A stretch of DNA of 64,000 bases. Origin: an uncultured Porphyromonadaceae bacterium (GTDB lineage: Bacteria > Bacteroidota > Bacteroidia > Bacteroidales > Muribaculaceae). The DNA is taken from assembly GCA_947177185.1 (NCBI GenBank), contig CAMWTJ010000009.1:1-64000 (forward strand). The letters run 5' to 3'. The position numbers and the translations under genes are program-made. Below the pieces are notes generated by a model. The model did no database searches. It was not told where the DNA came from and worked only from the letters and a program-made list of their open reading frames with translations. Every line of letters starts with the position of its first letter. Position 1 is the first letter of the stretch. Shown piece by piece: positions 41,771 through 52,800 of the stretch.

Positions 41771-42415
41771 ATGCTGAAAATACGACAATTTGTATTCAAT
41801 CCGTTCGACGAAAACACCTATATCGCCTACGACTCCGACACCTGCGAGGCCATAGTGATAGACCCCGGCATGAGTACGCCGGCAGAGTGCTCAAAATTTG
41901 AGAAATATATCGGCGAGCAGGGGCTTAAGATAAAAGAAATAGTGCTGACGCACATGCACCTCGACCACTGCTTCGGAGCCAACGGGCTCCACAAGCGCTA
42001 CGGCGCTCCGATAGCGGCATCGGAAGCCGACGCCATACTCGGGGTGAGCATAGCCGGACAAGCCGCGCGCTTCGGCATCTACCTGCCCGAGAGCGAAGCC
42101 GTGCGTGCGAGCATCAGCCTCAGCGACGGCGACACGGTGAGCTTCGGCAATGAATCGCTGCGCGTGATAGCCGTGCCCGGCCACAGCCTCGGCGGGCTGG
42201 CCCTGTACAGTGAGTCAGGGCAGGTGGTGTTCACCGGCGACACCCTGTTCCGGCGCTCCATCGGGCGCACCGATCTTCCGGGCGGCAACCACGCACAGCT
42301 GCTGAAAAGCGTGCGCGACAGACTGTTTGCACTGCCCGACGACACCCGTGTGCTTCCCGGCCACGGTCCGGCCACGACCATAGGCGAAGAGCGGCTCGGA
42401 AATCCGTTCGTATAG
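41771..42415 (+). CDS. MBL-fold hydrolase (glyoxalase II-like)
   Basis: Metallo-beta-lactamase-fold hydrolase of 214 residues. Dimetal ligands are H61, H63, D65 and H66 in LTHMHLDHCFG, plus the His in VPGHSLGGL, the Asp in TGDTLF and the His in VLPGHGPAT. This short form without the glutathione-binding C-terminal domain is the common bacterial YcbL-like type; the substrate may be a thioester but glutathione use is doubtful in Bacteroidales. It follows rsmG closely. Its stop is 2 bases from that of the convergent ogt gene. Confidence 0.88.
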   Translation: MLKIRQFVFNPFDENTYIAYDSDTCEAIVIDPGMSTPAECSKFEKYIGEQGLKIKEIVLTHMHLDHCFGANGLHKRYGAPIAASEADAILGVSIAGQAARFGIYLPESEAVRASISLSDGDTVSFGNESLRVIAVPGHSLGGLALYSESGQVVFTGDTLFRRSIGRTDLPGGNHAQLLKSVRDRLFALPDDTRVLPGHGPATTIGEERLGNPFV

Positions 42416-42417
42416 CG

Positions 42418-42927
42418 TCACCGCGCTTCCAGCGCGAGCAGAAAACGCTTCGCCGGCAGCCCTCCGCCATAGCCGGTCAGCGAGCCGTCGCTGCCTATGA
42501 TTCTATGGCACGATATAAACAACGATATGGCATTGGCGCCGTTGGCTGCGGCCACAGCGCGCACTGCGGCCGGACGGCCGATGCGCCGCGCAAGCGAACC
42601 GTACGATTCAGTGGCGCCGCGGGGCACCGACAGCAGCGCATCCCACACCGCCTGCTGAAACGGAGTGCCCACAGGCAGCAGCGGCACGTCGAAACAATCG
42701 CGCCCGCCCTCGAAATATTCGTCGAGCCGACGTATCGCCAGCTCAAGAGTGTGCGACATGCCCGGCTCCATCGGGGCGCGCAGCATCCTGCACACGCGCG
42801 CCGCCACGGATGCATGATGCCGCTCGGGCCCGGTCCAGTCGCAAAGACACAGGTGCGGGCCGAATGAGCCAAGCTCGAGCTCGCCGCAAGGCGTCGCGTA
42901 GCGGGTTGTAACAATAGTGTTTTTCAT
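42418..42927 (-). CDS. ogt: Methylated-DNA-protein cysteine methyltransferase
   Basis: Suicide repair enzyme that takes methyl groups from O6-methylguanine. The 169-residue form starts at 42927 (MKNTIVTTRYATPCGELELG); an upstream extension enters the clpB terminator. The active site is SCHRIIGSDGSLTGYGGG with acceptor Cys140; the residue before it is serine where almost all family members have proline (PCHR). Other features (GTPFQQAVWDAL, arginine-finger segment RPAAVRAVAAANGAN) are normal. The window shows no Ada-type regulator. Confidence 0.88.
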   Translation of the reverse strand: MKNTIVTTRYATPCGELELGSFGPHLCLCDWTGPERHHASVAARVCRMLRAPMEPGMSHTLELAIRRLDEYFEGGRDCFDVPLLPVGTPFQQAVWDALLSVPRGATESYGSLARRIGRPAAVRAVAAANGANAISLFISCHRIIGSDGSLTGYGGGLPAKRFLLALEAR

Positions 42928-42941
42928 AATCGGACGACACG

Positions 42942-42985
42942 ACAGCGAGGCTGCGCTACGGAGTACCATGGCGCAGCCTCGCTGT
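42942..42985 (-). terminator. Hairpin after clpB
   Basis: ACAGCGAGGCTGCGC (42942-42956) pairs perfectly over 15 bp with 42971-42985 around a 14-base loop. It lies between clpB and ogt on the minus strand. No T-run follows, so some read-through into ogt is possible. Confidence 0.7.
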
Positions 42986-42993
42986 AAGGTATG

Positions 42994-45591
42994 TCAGTTT
43001 TTAAATACTATATCGGAGCCATCGGCGTTTACGTCGATAATGATGGGATGCGAGCGGTCCACTTTCTGAGCCAGGATGTCCTTCGACAGCGCGTTAAGCA
43101 CCTTGCGGTGTATCACACGCTTGACAGGACGGGCGCCGAATTCTGGGTCGAAGCCTTCCTCGGCCAGGAAGGAGAGCGCGGCAGGAGTCACCTCCAGCCT
43201 GATACCGCTGCTGCGTTCGAGCATGCGCTGCACGCCCTTGATCTGCAGGCCCACGATTTCTTCTATCTCCACGCGGTTGAGCGGCGTGAACATTATGATT
43301 TCGTCTATGCGGTTGAGGAATTCGGGGCGTATGGTCTGCTTCAGCATTTCGAGCACCTGCTCCTTGGTTTTCTCCACCACCTCGTCGTGGTTCTCGTCTG
43401 TCATCTTCGCGAAATTGTCGCGAATCTGCGCCGAGCCCATGTTGGAGGTCATTATTATTATGGTGTTTTTGAAGTTGACGTTGCGTCCTTTGTTGTCGGT
43501 GAGATGTCCGTCGTCGAGCACCTGCAGCAATATGTTGAACACATCGGGATGCGCCTTCTCAATCTCGTCGAAAAGCACCACGCTGTAGGGCTTGCGGCGC
43601 ACGGCCTCGGTCAGCTGTCCGCCCTCGTCGTAGCCCACATATCCCGGAGGCGCTCCCACGAGTCTGCTCACCGCGTGCTTTTCCTGATATTCGCTCATGT
43701 CGATACGCGTCATCATGTTCTCGTCGTCGAACAGATACTCCGCGAGTGCTTTGGCGAGTTCGGTCTTGCCGACACCCGTCGTGCCGAGGAATATGAACGA
43801 GCCTATGGGGCGCTTGGGGTCGTTGAGGCCGGCGCGCGAGCGTCGCACCGCATCGGCTATGGCCCTTATGGCCTCGTCCTGCCCCACGACCCTGCTGTGG
43901 AGTTCGGCTTCGAGATGCAGCAGCTTGTCTTTCTCGCTCTGCACCATCTTGTTGACAGGGATACCCGTCCAGCGGCTCACCACATCGGCTATATCCTCGG
44001 CGTCGACTTCTTCCTTAATCAGCGCCTTCTCGCCCTGCATGGCACGCAGCTGTTCCTGGATTCTGACGTTTTCCTCCTCTTTGGCCTTGAGGGTAGAGTA
44101 GCGTATTTCGGCCACGCGTGCGTAATCTCCCTCGCGTTCGGCCTTTGCGGCTTCGAAATTAAGCTGTTCGATATCCACTTTGTTGCGCTGGATACGGTCT
44201 ATGAGGTCTTTTTCCGTGCGCCACTTGGCTGCGTACTCCTTTTCCTCCTCACGCATCTGCGCGAGCTCCTTTTCAATCTCGGCCACGTGGGCTTTGTCGC
44301 CCTCGCGTTTGATGGCCTCGCGCTCTATCTCCTTCTGCGCTATGCGCCGGGTGATATCGTCGAGCGCCTGCGGCACGGAGTCGATCTCAAGTTTGAGTTT
44401 GGCAGCCGCCTCGTCCACGAGGTCGATGGCCTTGTCAGGCAGAAAGCGGTCGGTGATATAACGCTCGCTCAGCTGCACGGCGGCAATGATGGCCTCGTCG
44501 CGGATGCGCACATGATGGTGGTTTTCGTAGCGCTCCTTCAGTCCGCGCAGAATGGCTATGGCGCTGGCCTCGTCGGGCTCGTTGACCATCACCTTCTGGA
44601 AACGACGCTCCAGCGCCTTGTCTTTCTCAAAATATTTCTGATACTCGTCGAGCGTGGTGGCGCCTATGCTGCGGAGCTCGCCTCGGGCAAGCGCCGGCTT
44701 CAGGATATTGGCGGCGTCCATGGCGCCCTCGCCCTTGCCGGCTCCGACAAGGGTGTGTATCTCGTCTATGAATAGTATGATTTCGCCGTCGGCCGACTGC
44801 ACTTCGTTGACAATGGCTTTAAGACGCTCTTCGAACTCGCCCTTGTATTTGGCGCCGGCCACGAGCGCGCCCATGTCGAGCGAATAAATCTGCTTGGAGC
44901 GCAGGTTTTCGGGCACATCGCCGCGCACTATGCGGTGGGCGAGGCCCTCGGCTATCGCCGTCTTGCCCGTGCCGGGCTCGCCGATGAGCATGGGATTGTT
45001 TTTAGTGCGCCGGCTCAGAATCTGGAGCACACGGCGTATTTCCTCGTCGCGCCCTATCACAGGGTCGAGCTTTCCCTGGCGCGCGCGTTCGTTGAGGTTA
45101 ATGGCATATTTTGAGAGCGCGTTGTATGTGTCCTCGGCACTTTGGTCGGTGGCCTTGCGTCCCTTGCGCAGCTCCTCTATGGCGGCGGCGAGCTCTTTGG
45201 AACTCAGCCCGGCATCCTTAAGAAGGGCCGACGCCGGCGACTGCACCTCGAATATGGCCGTGAGCATGGCCTCGAGCGTGACATACTGGTCGCCCATCTT
45301 CTTGGCCACATCAAGCGCTTTCTGCATCACGTCGTTTGACGCACGGCTCAGATACGGCTCGCCGCCGCTCACCTTGGGCAATGCGGCTATCTCACGCTCA
45401 ATACCGGCTGCGAGCGCTGCCGGATTGGCTCCTATTTTCTGAAAAATGAACTTCACGAGCGAGTCGCCTTCTTCGACCACTCCCTTCAGCAGATGCACAG
45501 GCTCGATGGCCTGCGTGCCGCCGGCGCGCGTGAGTTCCACTGCCTTCTGGATAGCTTCCTGCGCCTTGATTGTGAAATTGTTGAAATTCAT
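42994..45591 (-). CDS. clpB: Disaggregase ClpB
   Basis: Hsp100 AAA+ unfoldase that works with DnaK/DnaJ/GrpE to rescue aggregated proteins. Two N-terminal Clp repeats (about 1-145), first AAA+ with [13 protein letters not shown] (about 204-216), a long coiled-coil middle domain (about 400-525), second AAA+ with [13 protein letters not shown] (about 604-616), and the small C-terminal domain. 865 residues, full length. Its co-chaperone genes grpE-dnaJ lie just across the divergent ispE gene. No clear -7 box was found upstream, so a stress-type promoter may be used. Confidence 0.98.
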   Translation of the reverse strand: MNFNNFTIKAQEAIQKAVELTRAGGTQAIEPVHLLKGVVEEGDSLVKFIFQKIGANPAALAAGIEREIAALPKVSGGEPYLSRASNDVMQKALDVAKKMGDQYVTLEAMLTAIFEVQSPASALLKDAGLSSKELAAAIEELRKGRKATDQSAEDTYNALSKYAINLNERARQGKLDPVIGRDEEIRRVLQILSRRTKNNPMLIGEPGTGKTAIAEGLAHRIVRGDVPENLRSKQIYSLDMGALVAGAKYKGEFEERLKAIVNEVQSADGEIILFIDEIHTLVGAGKGEGAMDAANILKPALARGELRSIGATTLDEYQKYFEKDKALERRFQKVMVNEPDEASAIAILRGLKERYENHHHVRIRDEAIIAAVQLSERYITDRFLPDKAIDLVDEAAAKLKLEIDSVPQALDDITRRIAQKEIEREAIKREGDKAHVAEIEKELAQMREEEKEYAAKWRTEKDLIDRIQRNKVDIEQLNFEAAKAEREGDYARVAEIRYSTLKAKEEENVRIQEQLRAMQGEKALIKEEVDAEDIADVVSRWTGIPVNKMVQSEKDKLLHLEAELHSRVVGQDEAIRAIADAVRRSRAGLNDPKRPIGSFIFLGTTGVGKTELAKALAEYLFDDENMMTRIDMSEYQEKHAVSRLVGAPPGYVGYDEGGQLTEAVRRKPYSVVLFDEIEKAHPDVFNILLQVLDDGHLTDNKGRNVNFKNTIIIMTSNMGSAQIRDNFAKMTDENHDEVVEKTKEQVLEMLKQTIRPEFLNRIDEIIMFTPLNRVEIEEIVGLQIKGVQRMLERSSGIRLEVTPAALSFLAEEGFDPEFGARPVKRVIHRKVLNALSKDILAQKVDRSHPIIIDVNADGSDIVFKN

Positions 45592-45654
45592 ATATTAATG
45601 TATAAAACAGGTGTGTTGAAACTTTGTCGCGGTATCAATAATCACTATTACAAC

Positions 45655-45692
45655 AACCGTGCCACCTCATTGGTTGGCACGGTTTTTATTTT
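45655..45692 (+). terminator. Orphan intrinsic terminator between divergent clpB and ispE
   Basis: AACCGTGCCA (45655-45664) pairs with TGGCACGGTT (45675-45684) and is followed by TTTTTATTTT. It points along the plus strand, but the gene to its left (clpB) is transcribed away from it, so it ends no known gene. Confidence 0.8.
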
Positions 45693-45722
45693 AAAGCGCG
45701 TTCCCTATTGGGCGATAATTTG

Positions 45723-45730
45723 TATTTTTG
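45723..45730 (+). promoter_or_regulatory. -7 box of ispE
   Basis: TATTTTTG matches TAnnTTTG, about 50 bases before the ispE ATG. No TTTG at the right spacing. Confidence 0.55.
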
Positions 45731-45780
45731 CAGTCTGAAACCATTTAGTCCACCTACCCCACCCACACCACCCGCCACCA

Positions 45781-46626
45781 ATGATACTGTTTCCGAACGC
45801 CAAAATCAACCTCGGCCTCCGCATCCTGCGCCGCCGTCCCGACGGCTACCACGACATCGACAGTGTGCTCGTGCCCATAGGCTGGTCCGACATACTCGAG
45901 ATAGTGCCGGCGCCCGCCGGCGAAAGCACCTCGCTCACATGCACCGGGCGCCCCGTGGCCTGCCCGCCCGAGAAAAACCTGGTGATGAAAGCATGGCGCG
46001 CCATGGCCGAACGCTTTCCCGAAATGCCGCAGGCAAGGATTTTTCTGCGCAAAATAGTGCCGGACGGCGCCGGGCTGGGCGGCGGATCAAGCGACGCCGC
46101 CTTCACACTCCTGGGACTGAACGAACTGTTCGGCTGCGGACTCGACACCGACGGCCTCGCCGCCATAGCTGCCACGATAGGCGCCGACTGTCCGTTCTTC
46201 ATATACAACCGCCCCATGCTGGTGTCGGGCACCGGCACCACTCTCGCCCCCGCCGACACCGACCTCGACGGCCTGCACATAGCCATCGCCAAACCCGAAG
46301 GACGCAGTGTGAGTACCGCCGAAGCATATGCGGGCGTCACGCCGCACGACCCGGGCACTACGGTGGCCGACGCGCTCGCCATGCCCCGCAACCGCTGGCA
46401 AAGGGAGCTCGTCAACGACTTCGAACCCTCCGTGGGCGCACGCCTGTCCGAAATAGACCTTCTGAAAGCAAGGATGCTGGCCGCAGGAGCCGTCTACACG
46501 GCCATGAGCGGCTCGGGCTCGGCGGTGTTCGGACTGTTTGAGTCTGCCAATTTGGCAGAAAGGGCCGTCAGCGCGCTCGACGACTGCGCCTGCTGGACCG
46601 GCCTGATGAAGCCGCAGGGGGTGTGA
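45781..46626 (+). CDS. ispE: 4-Diphosphocytidyl-2-C-methyl-D-erythritol kinase
   Basis: GHMP-family kinase of the MEP isoprenoid pathway. N-terminal NAKINLGLRILRRRPDGYHD (5-24) holds the substrate lysine and the G-Y-H motif, the ATP loop is PDGAGLGGGSSDAAF (about 93-107), and the closing motif MSGSGSAVFGLF is near residue 240. 281 residues, cytosolic. It is consistent with the non-mevalonate route, as is pdxA nearby, which draws on the same deoxyxylulose phosphate. The grpE gene starts 94 bases downstream. Confidence 0.97.
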   Translation: MILFPNAKINLGLRILRRRPDGYHDIDSVLVPIGWSDILEIVPAPAGESTSLTCTGRPVACPPEKNLVMKAWRAMAERFPEMPQARIFLRKIVPDGAGLGGGSSDAAFTLLGLNELFGCGLDTDGLAAIAATIGADCPFFIYNRPMLVSGTGTTLAPADTDLDGLHIAIAKPEGRSVSTAEAYAGVTPHDPGTTVADALAMPRNRWQRELVNDFEPSVGARLSEIDLLKARMLAAGAVYTAMSGSGSAVFGLFESANLAERAVSALDDCACWTGLMKPQGV

Positions 46627-46720
46627 ACGATATTTGTTCCGTTTTTGTTTAGAAGATACGCCCACAAAGGTTTTTTGGCAAACTTTTTGCATTAGCGGAA
46701 TCTATAACAGCATTACGAAC

Positions 46721-47323
46721 ATGAGCAAAGACAAACATATCCACAACGAACCACAACCCGAGAGCGCAGAAAAGCTCTCAGCCGAAACTGACGAAATAAT
46801 AGACGCCGCCGAAGACGCAGCTGCCGAAGACAATTGCGCCGACGAGGAAATGCACCGCATCGAAACCCTGCAGCAGCAGCTCGCCGACGCACAGGCCGCT
46901 GTGGAAAAAGAAAAGAAAGAATATCTTTTCCTGATGGCCGATTTCGACAATTTCAGAAAACGCGTGGTCAAAGAGAAAGCCGAAATACTGCGCAACGGCG
47001 CGGAGAAAGTGCTCGCCGGACTGCTGCCGATCGTAGACGATTTCGAACGCGGGCTGCAGGCCACTGCCGGCACCGACAACGCCGAAGGCGTGCGCGAAGG
47101 CATGGAGCTGATATACAACAAGCTGGTGAAATACCTTGCCGACAATGGCGTCAAGCCCATAGAAAGCACGGGGGCCGTTTTCGACGCAGACCTGCACGAC
47201 GCCATCGCCACGATACCCGCACCCGACCCCGACATGAAGGGCAAGGTCCTCGACACCGTGCAGAAAGGATATATGATCAACGACAAAGTGCTGCGCCACG
47301 CCAAAGTGGCTGTAGGCGAATAA
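46721..47323 (+). CDS. grpE: Nucleotide exchange factor GrpE
   Basis: Releases ADP from DnaK. The ATG at 46721 ([20 protein letters not shown]) gives 200 residues; reading back to 46634 would add non-conserved sequence. An acidic disordered N-terminus (1-45), a long dimer coiled coil (about 45-105 with [17 protein letters not shown]), then the beta-wing domain ending [16 protein letters not shown], the family signature. No clear TAnnTTTG precedes it. dnaJ follows after 19 bases. dnaK is not in the window. Confidence 0.96.
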   Translation: MSKDKHIHNEPQPESAEKLSAETDEIIDAAEDAAAEDNCADEEMHRIETLQQQLADAQAAVEKEKKEYLFLMADFDNFRKRVVKEKAEILRNGAEKVLAGLLPIVDDFERGLQATAGTDNAEGVREGMELIYNKLVKYLADNGVKPIESTGAVFDADLHDAIATIPAPDPDMKGKVLDTVQKGYMINDKVLRHAKVAVGE

Positions 47324-47342
47324 TTTTTCCCGACGCACAGCC

Positions 47343-48509
47343 ATGGACAAGAAACGCGACTACTATGAAGTGCTCGGCGTAGACAAGAACGCCGACGCCG
47401 ATACCATCAAGAAGGCCTATCGAAAGCTGGCCATCAAATACCACCCGGACAAGAATCCGGGCGACAAGGCCGCCGAGGAGAAATTCAAAGAGGCGGCCGA
47501 GGCATACGACGTGCTCAGCAACCCCGAAAAGCGACAGAAATACGACCAGTTCGGCCACTCCATGGGTCCGCAGGGATTCGGCGGAGGCGGACAGGGGTAT
47601 TATTCGGCCGAAGGCATGTCGATGGACGATATATTCTCCATGTTCGGCGACATATTCGGCGGACGCCGTGCCGGAGGTCCGTTCGGCGGCGCCACAGGCG
47701 GCTCGCCGCGTCGTCGCCAGCGCCGTGGCTCCGATTTGCGCATACGCATAAAGCTCACACTCGAAGAGATAGCAAAGGGTGTGGACAAGACCCTCAAGGT
47801 GCCCACATACGTCAAGTGCGCGCACTGCGACGGCACGGGAGCCAAAGACGGCACCGCGTTCGCCACGTGCAACACCTGCCACGGCACCGGCGTGGTGACC
47901 TCGGTGGAGCAAAGTTTCTTCGGTCCGCAGCAGGTGCAGAGCGTGTGCCCCGCGTGCGAAGGCTCCGGCAAGGTCATCACCGAACGCTGCACCTACTGTA
48001 AAGGCGAAGGCGTGGAGCGCCGCGACGAGCAGGTATCGTTCAGAGTGCCTGCCGGTGTGGCCGACGGCCAGACTCTCACCGTCAAAGGACGCGGCAACGC
48101 GCCACGCGGCGGCGGAGTCAACGGCGACCTGCTCGTGGTAATCGAGGAAGTAAAGCATCCGCAGCTCATACGCGACGGCAACGACGTGATATACAACCTG
48201 ATGCTCGACATCCCCACCGCCACACTCGGCGGCAGCGTGGAGGTGCCCACCATAGGCGGCCGCGCCCGCCTGAACATCGCTCCGGGCACACAGCCCGGCA
48301 AGGTGCTGAGGATGCGCGGCAAGGGCCTGCCCTCGACCGACGGCACTCCCACGGGCGACGAGCTCATCAACGTGATGGTATATGTGCCCGAAAAACTGTC
48401 GGACGCCGAGCGCTCCGCCATAGAAAGCCTGCGCAACTCCCCCAACGTGCAGCCTACGGAAACGGAGAAGAACCGTATCTTCAGCAAGCTGCGCCATATC
48501 TTCGAATAA
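47343..48509 (+). CDS. dnaJ: Chaperone DnaJ (Hsp40)
   Basis: J-protein that stimulates DnaK ATPase and hands over substrates. J domain at 4-69 with the HPD triad in [10 protein letters not shown], a Gly/Phe region with [13 protein letters not shown], a Gly/Arg segment, then four zinc repeats [24 protein letters not shown] and CTYCKGEG, and two C-terminal beta-sandwich domains. 388 residues. Translated right after grpE; a strong terminator follows at 48539-48569. Confidence 0.98.
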   Translation: MDKKRDYYEVLGVDKNADADTIKKAYRKLAIKYHPDKNPGDKAAEEKFKEAAEAYDVLSNPEKRQKYDQFGHSMGPQGFGGGGQGYYSAEGMSMDDIFSMFGDIFGGRRAGGPFGGATGGSPRRRQRRGSDLRIRIKLTLEEIAKGVDKTLKVPTYVKCAHCDGTGAKDGTAFATCNTCHGTGVVTSVEQSFFGPQQVQSVCPACEGSGKVITERCTYCKGEGVERRDEQVSFRVPAGVADGQTLTVKGRGNAPRGGGVNGDLLVVIEEVKHPQLIRDGNDVIYNLMLDIPTATLGGSVEVPTIGGRARLNIAPGTQPGKVLRMRGKGLPSTDGTPTGDELINVMVYVPEKLSDAERSAIESLRNSPNVQPTETEKNRIFSKLRHIFE

Positions 48510-48538
48510 CGCAGCCTCCGGGCTGACGATAACGCGCA

Positions 48539-48583
48539 CACGAGCTTCGGAAAGAGTCCGAAGCTCGTGCGTTTATTTGCATT
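48539..48583 (+). terminator. Terminator of grpE-dnaJ
   Basis: CACGAGCTTCGGA (48539-48551) pairs perfectly with 48557-48569 around AAGAG, followed by CGTTTATTTGCATTTT. Good intrinsic terminator. Confidence 0.85.
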
Positions 48584-48606
48584 TTAACGCTTTTCATTTA
48601 CATATG

Positions 48607-48637
48607 TTGGAATCGTCGGAGCTTTTGGCTATTTTTG
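48607..48637 (+). promoter_or_regulatory. Promoter of the second RND efflux operon
   Basis: TTG (48607-48609), 20 bases, TATTTTTG (48630-48637), 67 bases before the adaptor ATG at 48705. Confidence 0.78.
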
Positions 48638-48704
48638 CCGGACTCAACCAATAGGCATATAAGATTGTTATAAAAGCAATTCATCACTAAAGTCAGCAAT
48701 AATC

Positions 48705-49874
48705 ATGTCACAATTCACAGCTATCTTTCGCAAAATAAGCGTTATGGGCTGGATAGCCATAGCCGTTTTGATCGCCGCCGCAGTGTGGTTGTGCGTATCA
48801 CTGTACCGCCCCAAGACCAAACCGGCCGAGCTGCCCGTGGTGGCCGTAGAGCCCGTCACGCGGCAGGACGTCAACATCTACGGCGAATTCGCCGGACGCA
48901 TACGCGCCCAGCAGTTCGTGGAGGTACACGCGCGCGTGGAAGGCTATCTGCAGAGCATGAAATTCAAAGAAGGAAGCTATGTGGACAAAGGCGACCTGCT
49001 CTTCACAATCGACCCCACCGTGTACAGCGCCAATGCCGAAAAAGCACGCGCCACACTCGAGAAAGCACGCGCCGTGGCCCTGAAAGCCGAGCGCGACCTT
49101 AGCCGCATACGCCCGCTGTTCGCTCAAAACGCCGCTTCGCAGCTCGACCTCGACAACGCCGTCGCAGCCTACGAGAGCGCCAAAGCCGAAGTGAGCGTGG
49201 CGGAAGCCGACCTCAAGCAGGCCACACAGACCCTCAGCTACACACGCGTCACAGCCCCCACATCAGGCTACATATCCGAAACGGGAGCCGACATAGGCAC
49301 ACTCGTGGGCCCGGGCGCCAAATCGCTGCTCGCCACCATAGTGAAGAGCGACACCGTGCGCATCGACTTCTCCATGACCGCTCTCGACTATCTGCGCAGC
49401 AAGGAGCGCAACGTGAGCCTCGGCCACGACGACGAACACCGCGGATGGAACCCCTACGTGACGGTGACACTGGCCGACGGCACCGTGTATCCGCATCGCG
49501 GACTGCTCGATTTCGCGTCGCCGCAGGTCGACTCGAAGACCGGCACTTTCAGCGTGCGCGCCGAAATGCCCAACCCCGAACGCGCACTGCTGCCGGGCGA
49601 GTTCACAAAAGTGAAGCTGCTCATGGACGTGCGCGCCGACGCCATAGAGATTCCTGCGAAATCCGTGGTGGTGGAAAAAGGCGCGGCGTTCGTCTACGTG
49701 GTGCTGCCCGACAGCTTCGTCGAGAAACGCTTTATCGAAACCGGCCCCGAAGTAGGCAACAACATGATAGTGGAACGCGGCCTCAACTCCGGCGAGAACA
49801 TCGTGACTGAAGGCTACCACAAGCTGCGCCACGGCATGAAAGTGCGCCCCGTATTGTCCGACTCCATCAGATAA
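48705..49874 (+). CDS. RND efflux periplasmic adaptor, membrane-anchored
   Basis: Membrane-fusion protein of the second RND pump, 389 residues. Unlike the adaptor at 12.3 kb it has no lipobox: an N-terminal helix (about 15-34, GWIAIAVLIAAAVWLCVSLY) anchors it in the inner membrane. VEVHARVEGYLQSMKFKEGS (lipoyl half), an Ala/Glu-rich hairpin (about 100-165), VTAPTSGYISETGADIGTLV (second lipoyl half) and a beta-barrel follow. It starts an operon with the fused permease/outer-membrane gene 12 bases downstream. Substrate unknown. Confidence 0.93.
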   Translation: MSQFTAIFRKISVMGWIAIAVLIAAAVWLCVSLYRPKTKPAELPVVAVEPVTRQDVNIYGEFAGRIRAQQFVEVHARVEGYLQSMKFKEGSYVDKGDLLFTIDPTVYSANAEKARATLEKARAVALKAERDLSRIRPLFAQNAASQLDLDNAVAAYESAKAEVSVAEADLKQATQTLSYTRVTAPTSGYISETGADIGTLVGPGAKSLLATIVKSDTVRIDFSMTALDYLRSKERNVSLGHDDEHRGWNPYVTVTLADGTVYPHRGLLDFASPQVDSKTGTFSVRAEMPNPERALLPGEFTKVKLLMDVRADAIEIPAKSVVVEKGAAFVYVVLPDSFVEKRFIETGPEVGNNMIVERGLNSGENIVTEGYHKLRHGMKVRPVLSDSIR

Positions 49875-49886
49875 ATCCACGCGGCT

Positions 49887-52800
49887 ATGAAACGCAATTT
49901 CTTCCTCGACCACCCGGTGTTCTCTATCGTGATGTCGATAGTGATTGTCCTGCTGGGCTGCATAGGCCTGGTGATGCTGCCGGTGGACCAGTACCCCAAT
50001 ATAGTGCCGCCGGTGGTGCGTGTTTCGGCATCCTACCCCGGCGCCGACGCCATGACCGTGACACAGGCCGTGGCCACCCCCATAGAGCAGGAGCTCAACG
50101 GCACTCCCGGCATGCTCTACATGGACAGCAAGAGCAGCAACAGCGGAGGCTTCACGGCCTACGTGACGTTTGACATCGATGTAGACCCCGAACTCGCCGC
50201 CGTCGACGTGCAAAACCGCATCAAGAAAGCTGAGGCAAGGCTTCCGGCCGAAGTGGTGCAGAACGGTATAGCTGTGGAAAAAGAAACAGCCAACCGCCTT
50301 ATGACCATAACCGTGCTGTCGCTCGACACAAAGTTCGACGAAGTTTATCTGAGCAACTACGTCACACTCAACGTGCTCGACCTGCTGCGCCGCGTGCCGG
50401 GCGTAGGCTCCATCAGCAATGTGGGCGGACGCTACTACTCCATGCAGATACACGTGATGCCCGACAAGCTCGCCGACCTCGGCATCACGGTGGCCGACCT
50501 CCGGCGCGCCCTTCTGGACCAGAACCGCGAATCGGCCGCCGGCGTGCTCGGCCAGGCTCCCATGACCGATATCGACATCACCATGCCCATCATAGCGCGC
50601 GGACGCCTGTCGTCGCCGGAGGAATTCGGCCAGATAGTGCTCCGTGCCAATGCCGACGGCTCCGTGATCCGACTGCGCGACGTGGCCCGCATCAGCCTTG
50701 ACGCGCAGAGCTACGCCACCGAAAGCGGAATCAACCGCGGCAACGCCGCCGTGCTCAACATCAACATGCTTCCGGGAGCCAACGCCCTCGAAGTGGCCGA
50801 AAACGTCAAAAAGGCCATGAAAGAAATCAGCCGCAGCTTCCCCGACGGCATGTCGTACGTGATACCGTTCGACATGACGGAGTACATCTCCGACTCCATA
50901 CACCACGTGTACCGCACGTTCTTCGAAGCGCTGCTTATAGTGATACTCGTGGTGTTCCTGTCGCTGCAGAACTGGCGCGCCACGCTCATACCCATCATAG
51001 CCGTGCCCATATCGCTCATAGGCACGTTCGGAGTGATGCTCGTGTTCGGCTTCTCGCTCAACATGCTCACCCTGCTGGGCCTTATCCTCGCCATAGGCAT
51101 CGTCGTGGACGACGCCATCGTGGTGGTGGAAAACGTGGACCGCATCATGGAAAGCGAGCACGTGGAGCCGCAGGAAGCCACCAGGCGGGCCATGAGCGGC
51201 CTCGGCTCGGCGCTGATAGCCATGAGCCTTGTGCTGTGTGCGGTGTTTGTGCCCGTAAGTTTCCTCCCGGGCATCACCGGGCAGCTGTACCGCCAGTTCA
51301 CAATCACCATCGCAGTGTCGGTAATCATATCCACGGTGGTGGCCCTCACGCTCTCGCCCGTGATGTGCGCCGCGCTGCTGCGTCCGGCCACGCGCCGCAA
51401 AAAAGCACGCGTGTTCCGCCTCATAAACTACTGGCTCGCACGCGGCAACAATTTCTACTGCCGCATGATTCGCCGCGCGCTGGGCGTGCCGCGACGCATG
51501 CTTGCGGCCTTCGGCATAGTGCTCGCCCTCATATGGGTGCTCAACCGCTTTGTGCCCACGAGCTTCATGAGCGCCGAGGACCAGGGCTACTTCACCGTGG
51601 AGCTGGAACTCCCGGAAGGCTCCACCATAGAGCGCACGCGTGCGGTGACCGACCGCGCCATGCAATTTCTCATGGCCGACCGCGACGTGGAGTATGTGCT
51701 CAACGTCACCGGCTCCTCGCCGCGCACCGGCACCAACCAGGCGCACGCCACACTCACCGTGATACTGAAGCCGTCGGGCGAGCGCGGTTCCAACTCGCTG
51801 GCCGAGGTGCGCGAGCGCGCGCTTGCCGAGTTCGCCACCTACCCCGAGAGCAAGGCCTATGTGTTCACGCCTGCCATCATCCCCGGCCTGGGCACCTCAG
51901 GCGGTTTCGAAATGGTGCTCGAAGCCCGCGGCGACGCCACGTACGACGACCTCGCACGCGCCGTGGACACGCTGCGCCACTACGCCGCCGACTACCCCGC
52001 GCTGTCGGCGCTGTCCACATCCATGCAGGAGGATATCCCGCAGTTGTTTTTCGATGTCGACCGCGACCGCGCTCAGCAGCTCGGCATACCCGTAAGCGAC
52101 GTGTTCTCGACCATGAAGGCCTTCACCGGCTCGGTCTACGTCAACGATTTCAATATGTTCAACCGCATATACCGCGTGTATGTGCAGGCCGACGCGCAAT
52201 ACCGCGCCCACCGCGACAACCTCAACCTGTTTTACCTGCGCAGCGGCTCGGGAGTGATGGTGCCCGTCACCTCGCTGGGCAAGACGCACTACACCACCGG
52301 CCCGGGCACCATCGGGCGCTTCAACATGTTCAACTCCGCCACCATCTCGGGCGAGGCGTCGCCCGGCTACAGCACCGGCGAGGCCATGGCCGCGCTCGAC
52401 GAAATAGTGGAAAAGCATCTGCCCGACAACATAGGCGTGGAATGGAGCGGACTCAGCTATCAGCAGCGCCACGAAACGGCCAACACGGGACTCGTGCTCG
52501 GACTTGCGTTCCTGTTTGTGTTCCTGGTGCTCGCGGCGCAGTACGAAAGCTGGACCATCCCCATGGCCGTGATACTCTCGCTGCCCATCGCCGGCCTCGG
52601 AGCATATCTCGGCATATGGGTGTGCGGCCTTGAAAACAACGTATATTTCCAGATCGGACTCGTGATGCTCGTGGGACTCGTGGCCAAGAACGCCATCCTC
52701 ATTGTGGAATTCGCGTCGGAAGAAACCGCCAAAGGCGTCGACGCCGCCCACGCCGCCCTGACAGCCGCGCGCCTGCGTTTCAGACCTATCGTGATGACCT

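Noticed and set aside
49263-51746. An 827-codon open frame opposite the second efflux operon
   Set aside because: Low-complexity His/Arg/Gly product without family likeness, fully covered by well-supported plus-strand genes.
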